A stretch of DNA of 64,000 nt from CAVTWJ01 sp963849485. GTDB lineage: Bacteria; Oederibacteriota; Muellerivitia; Muellerivitales; Muellerivitaceae. The position numbers and the translations under genes are program-made. The notes beneath the pieces are model-generated. The model searched no databases. It saw nothing but the letters and a program-made list of their open reading frames with translations, and was not told the DNA's origin. How positions within the stretch are numbered: position 1 is the stretch's first letter; each line of letters opens with the position of its first letter. This document shows positions 61,350 through 64,000 of this stretch, piece after piece. Location of the stretch: assembly GCA_963849485.1 (NCBI GenBank), contig CAWKIF010000020.1:1-64000 (forward strand). The letters run 5' to 3'.

Positions 61350-61760
61350 TTATTTCACTGACATTTCCCGATAGAAACGGGCGTATTGTTGATCGCTGAC
61401 GAGGATATGGTTTTTCAACCACGCGCTCAGAAAGCTGAGGAGTTGAACCGAAATACCGACCTGAACTCCCGATTCAAAACCGGCCTTAAACCGATTGAGG
61501 TTGCGGGAGAAGGTTTCATGTTCCAAGCGATGTTTATCCGCGCCGGGATATTCCCAACTGACGAAATAATCTTCCTCGGTTTTAAAATGATTCCGGGCGT
61601 AATTTTCCAATTCGACAATTATGGGCCCGAGGGATTCTTTTTCCTTTTCCTCAATTAATGCGTCATAGAGCTGGTTGATCAACTGGAAAAAACCTTGGTG
61701 TTGTTCGTCGATTGGTTCAATTTCAACCCTGTAATTTTCTTTCCAATGGATCAAACTCAT
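61350..61760 (-). CDS. bacteriohemerythrin
   Basis: 136 residues, close to the size of single-domain bacteriohemerythrins. Di-iron ligands are all visible: EPIDEQHQGFFQLINQLY, NHFKTEEDYFVSWEYP, DKHRLEHETFSRNL and WLKNHILVSDQQYARFY. Binds O2 reversibly or senses or scavenges NO. A Crp/Fnr-type site lies 96 bases upstream, pairing it with the HHE protein at 50969 in the same putative regulon. Confidence 0.93.
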   Translation of the reverse strand: MSLIHWKENYRVEIEPIDEQHQGFFQLINQLYDALIEEKEKESLGPIIVELENYARNHFKTEEDYFVSWEYPGADKHRLEHETFSRNLNRFKAGFESGVQVGISVQLLSFLSAWLKNHILVSDQQYARFYREMSVK

Positions 61761-61856
61761 GTCATCCCTTTATCTTTTTTGTGATTTTAACAGGTCTTAT
61801 TGGTTATTCAGCGCTTAGTACAACGCCGATATTAAAAAAGATGCCTCTCTCTGGTT

Positions 61857-61870
61857 ATGAGAGGGGTCAT
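61857..61870. promoter_or_regulatory. ATGAC-N4-GTCAT-type site
   Basis: ATGAG AGGG GTCAT, 96 bases before the bacteriohemerythrin ATG. It shares the 360-base divergent gap 61761-62120 with the site at 61987; no other feature is seen there. Confidence 0.6.
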
Positions 61871-61986
61871 AATAACAACAACTTACGAGCTGATTACAAT
61901 CAACATTCATTTTGGACATCAAACCTCTATAACCTTTGAAGAATTTAAATTCCTAGAGTAAAAGACAAATCTTTTTCTTGTGACTT

Positions 61987-62000
61987 ATGAGACTTGTCAT
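61987..62000. promoter_or_regulatory. ATGAC-N4-GTCAT-type site
   Basis: ATGAG ACTT GTCAT, extended by T and AA on the outside, 120 bases before the radical SAM gene. Confidence 0.6.
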
Positions 62001-62120
62001 AAATTCTATCATCATGCATCAGTAAATTTTAACCACATCAAAAACCATGCGGTTATTCCGCTATGTTAATTGGTTTCTATCCTTAAAAATGACTAAAAAT
62101 AGGCAATTCAAGGGGAACAA

Positions 62121-63227
62121 GTGGATCATTTAAAATCTTCGGGTTTGGGCTCCCAACCCAATCACCGCTATTCGGACAAACCTTTTATTTCCATCTGGGA
62201 AGCGACCCGAGCTTGTGACTTGGCATGTGTTCATTGCCGGGCCAGCGCCGAGCCGAAGCCCTACCCCGACGAATTGAATACCGATCAGGCTCTGGACCTT
62301 ATTCGTCAAATCTCCGATTGGAAGGTTCCGCTTTTCGTCATCACCGGGGGAGATCCCTTGAAAAGGGAGGATCTCCCGACCTTGATTAAAGAATGCCACA
62401 AATACCAATTAACCTTCGCCCTCGCCCCCTCCGTCACCCCATTACTGACCTTGGAAAGGTTAAAAGAGCTCCTGAGTTGCGGCTTAAACCGCCTTTCGAT
62501 CTCTATTGACGGCTCCGACGCGTCAACCCATGACACCTTTCGGGGTATTCCGGGTACGTTTGCCCGCTGCCTGGAGGTTCTGCAATGGACCAAGGATCTT
62601 GGCCTCAAGCTCCAAGTGAACACCACCGTTTCGCGGCATAACCATCTTCAAATTTGGGAGATCGCCCGTTTGATGAAAGATTTCAATATCGAGCGATGGT
62701 CCGTTTTTTTTCTGGTTCCCACCGGGAGAGCCGATAAAAAGCAAGCCTTGTCGGCGGGGGAATCCGAAGTGGTATTGAATCAGCTTTTTGACATTTTAAA
62801 AGAAGGTTGGTTTGACATAAAAACCACCGAGGCCCATCACTTCCGCCGAATCATTTTGCAGCGTTCCGGGATCAAGCCGCAGGACCTGCAACAGGCCATG
62901 AAGAACAGTCCGCAACCGGGTTTGATCCGGGCTGCTTTAGGAGTAAATGATGGTAGGGGATTTGTATTCATTTCCCATACAGGTGATATTTGTCCAAGCG
63001 GCTTTTTACCCATTCCCGGTGGGAACATCAAAAAGGAACGATTGGCGGAGGTTTACCAAAATAACGACATGTTCAAGTTGCTAAGGGACTCGGATGCTTT
63101 AAAGGGTAAATGCGGGCACTGCGAATATCGCTACCACTGCGGGGGTTCGAGAGCGAGAGCCTTCGCTTTATCGGGGGACATGATGGCTGCGGATCCCTTT
63201 TGCTCCTTCCAACCCACCGAGTCCTAG
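62121..63227 (+). CDS. radical SAM/SPASM protein (heme-biosynthesis-like, TIGR04053 type)
   Basis: 368 residues. Cluster motif EATRACDLACVHCRASAEPK (CxxxCxxC), SAM-binding VITGGDPLKREDL, and a C-terminal SPASM-like Cys group: GDICPSGFLPIPGG, GKCGHCEYRYHCGGSRARAF, DPFCSF. The family includes NirJ/AhbC/AhbD-like proteins and uncharacterised neighbours of heme and nitrogen-oxide genes. A heme-modifying role is inferred from resemblance and context. The GTG start follows AAGGGG at 5 bases. Under its own Crp/Fnr-type site. Confidence 0.88.
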   Translation: MDHLKSSGLGSQPNHRYSDKPFISIWEATRACDLACVHCRASAEPKPYPDELNTDQALDLIRQISDWKVPLFVITGGDPLKREDLPTLIKECHKYQLTFALAPSVTPLLTLERLKELLSCGLNRLSISIDGSDASTHDTFRGIPGTFARCLEVLQWTKDLGLKLQVNTTVSRHNHLQIWEIARLMKDFNIERWSVFFLVPTGRADKKQALSAGESEVVLNQLFDILKEGWFDIKTTEAHHFRRIILQRSGIKPQDLQQAMKNSPQPGLIRAALGVNDGRGFVFISHTGDICPSGFLPIPGGNIKKERLAEVYQNNDMFKLLRDSDALKGKCGHCEYRYHCGGSRARAFALSGDMMAADPFCSFQPTES

Positions 63228-63277
63228 GATGAACCCACGGGTCCCATTCTCTCGGTTTCCAAAAGAAGCCGCCTAAA

Positions 63278-63314
63278 ATAAAAAACCCCAGGTAGGGGAG
63301 CCACCCAGGGTTTT
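63278..63314 (-). terminator. probable terminator (mainly minus strand)
   Basis: On the minus strand CCCTGGGTGG pairs with CCTACCTGGGG across a CTCC loop, then TTTTTTATTTTA. In the other direction only four T follow. Between the radical SAM stop and the DUF2934 gene. The following 210 bases can form an AGGTTCTT/AAGAACC stem enclosing two small hairpins (63322-63392), of unknown meaning. Confidence 0.55.
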
Positions 63315-63522
63315 GGAGGAGGTTCTTTTCTTACCACGCCGGGTTTGACCCCGTTGACACCTCATTGGTGCCATTTCAAGAACCACCTGCCAATCGTGAA
63401 TATACGACTCCGAACCGCTTGGAAATATGATTTAAATCAGTTAAACAAACATATTACCTTCGTTTGACCCCCAGAAAATCTTACTAATTGCTCCCGAGAC
63501 GACCTGTTTAATTTTGCCATTG

Positions 63523-63693
63523 CTATTTTGAATTTAATTCTTTCTCTGCCGCAAGCCAATCGATTTCCGGGTCGTCTTTCGGACATCCCCTCTCCAGCCA
63601 TTTATAGTAGGCCAATGTCTCAATTTCTTCACGGGTCACGATTTTTTTTGAACGCCGCGTTTTTACCCCATTCGTCGTCTTTTTTCTCGGCAT
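63523..63693 (-). CDS. DUF2934 family small protein
   Basis: 56 residues from ATG 63693, which has AAGGAGACATCT before it. A basic N-terminal tail (MPRKKTTNGVKTRRSKKIVT) precedes the DUF2934 core EEIETLAYYKWLERGCPKDD, PEIDWLAAEKEL. These short proteins are widespread in bacteria with unknown function, often in accessory regions. An earlier in-frame ATG at 63714 is less well placed. Confidence 0.8.
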   Translation of the reverse strand: MPRKKTTNGVKTRRSKKIVTREEIETLAYYKWLERGCPKDDPEIDWLAAEKELNSK

Positions 63694-63714
63694 AGATGTC
63701 TCCTTACGTCTCAC

Positions 63715-64000
63715 CCTAATATATCGATCAAATATAACTTTGACGACCCAGTAATCCTATTACCCGCCTCAGTTATAAACTACCCCAGCCGAAGGGGTTC
63801 TAGTCCCCCTACTTCCCTCTACTTATTGTGGTCGGCCAATATTTAAATGCTTGATCCGGGTTCTATAAGGGGTTGGAAACCATTTTTGCAGAGTTATGTC
63901 TTGAATCTTGGACGCCTCTTTCCCATTGATTAACCAATGAAAAATGTAACCTCCATCATCAATTCACAATTGAAATCTTCCCACGCCGGAGACTCAATCC
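63715..64000. other. right edge, no gene recognised
   Basis: The last 286 bases are AT-rich, with no convincing frame on either strand and no member of the repeat families seen elsewhere in the window. They may hold the promoter of the DUF2934 gene or the end of a gene lying outside. Confidence 0.5.

Noticed and set aside
63322..63392. Riboswitch or tRNA-like structure after the radical SAM gene
   Set aside because: A three-stem fold is possible, but no known riboswitch core or tRNA anticodon/TPsiC pattern could be matched, and no gene follows in the right direction.
63427..63440. Tenth Crp/Fnr-type site (ATGAT TTAA ATCAG)
   Set aside because: Imperfect match and located downstream of the flanking genes rather than upstream of any start.

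Overview
The window reads as about 64 kb of chromosome from an uncultured, diderm, facultatively aerobic bacterium. The outer-membrane evidence is a TolC/CusC-type efflux protein, a PorV-like protein, and a secreted peptidase with a TPT-repeat linker and a FlgD-like C-terminal domain. That secretion style is typical of FCB-type and neighbouring candidate phyla. I cannot name the phylum from sequence alone. No rRNA, tRNA or CRISPR array was seen.

Region 1 (1-6240) is accessory. A co-directional minus-strand cassette (113-3148) has two PD-(D/E)XK nuclease-like genes, a DUF2971 gene, a TIR/nucleoside-deoxyribosyltransferase-like gene and a zinc-ribbon gene. It looks like a defence island, but most of its genes carry single-base frameshifts. 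Next come an orphan gene, a frameshifted secreted TPT-repeat protein, a truncated IS110 element that may keep its bridge-RNA locus, and about 0.9 kb of gene-free repeats (21-bp arrays around a ladder of short palindromes).

Region 2 (6332-12960) is a Cu/Ag efflux operon: Cys-rich periplasmic protein, outer-membrane channel, CusB-like adaptor, CusA-like RND pump and a metal-binding-domain protein. A dispersed palindromic repeat (core CACCGCCAAGACGCCAAG) has entered it three times, once in frame inside cusA. Region 3 (13200-27340) is mixed: ArsR with a triple SRPBCC protein, VOC and SRPBCC proteins, aldo/keto reductase, Ni/Co transporter, sedolisin and PorV-like pair, UppP and an ArsC-like protein.

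Region 4 (27370-42106) is a signalling block. It holds two paralogous membrane kinase and receiver pairs (one kinase with a duplicated ATPase domain), another lone receiver, a sigma-54 activator with a sigma-54 promoter on the divergent gene, and a 1760-residue hybrid kinase with about ten PAS domains.

Region 5 (42107-64000) centres on a Crp/Fnr regulator at 43581-44279. Nine near-identical palindromes (ATGAC-N4-GTCAT) lie 57-140 bp upstream of nearby genes: ADP-forming acyl-CoA synthetase/GNAT, a kinase-like protein without its phospho-accepting His, a VIT1/CCC1 transporter, cytochrome c with a hemerythrin, a phosphoribosyltransferase-like protein and ZIP transporter, a triple-DUF2249 protein with nitronate monooxygenase, a bacteriohemerythrin, and a radical SAM/SPASM protein. 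One more lies before the Ni/Co transporter at 19054. An aa3-type cytochrome c oxidase sits inside the block. I infer a local regulon for low oxygen or nitrosative stress. Dispersed repeats and MITE-like elements occupy many intergenic gaps, and at least a dozen single-base frameshifts, mostly at short homopolymers, mean either real decay or residual sequencing error.
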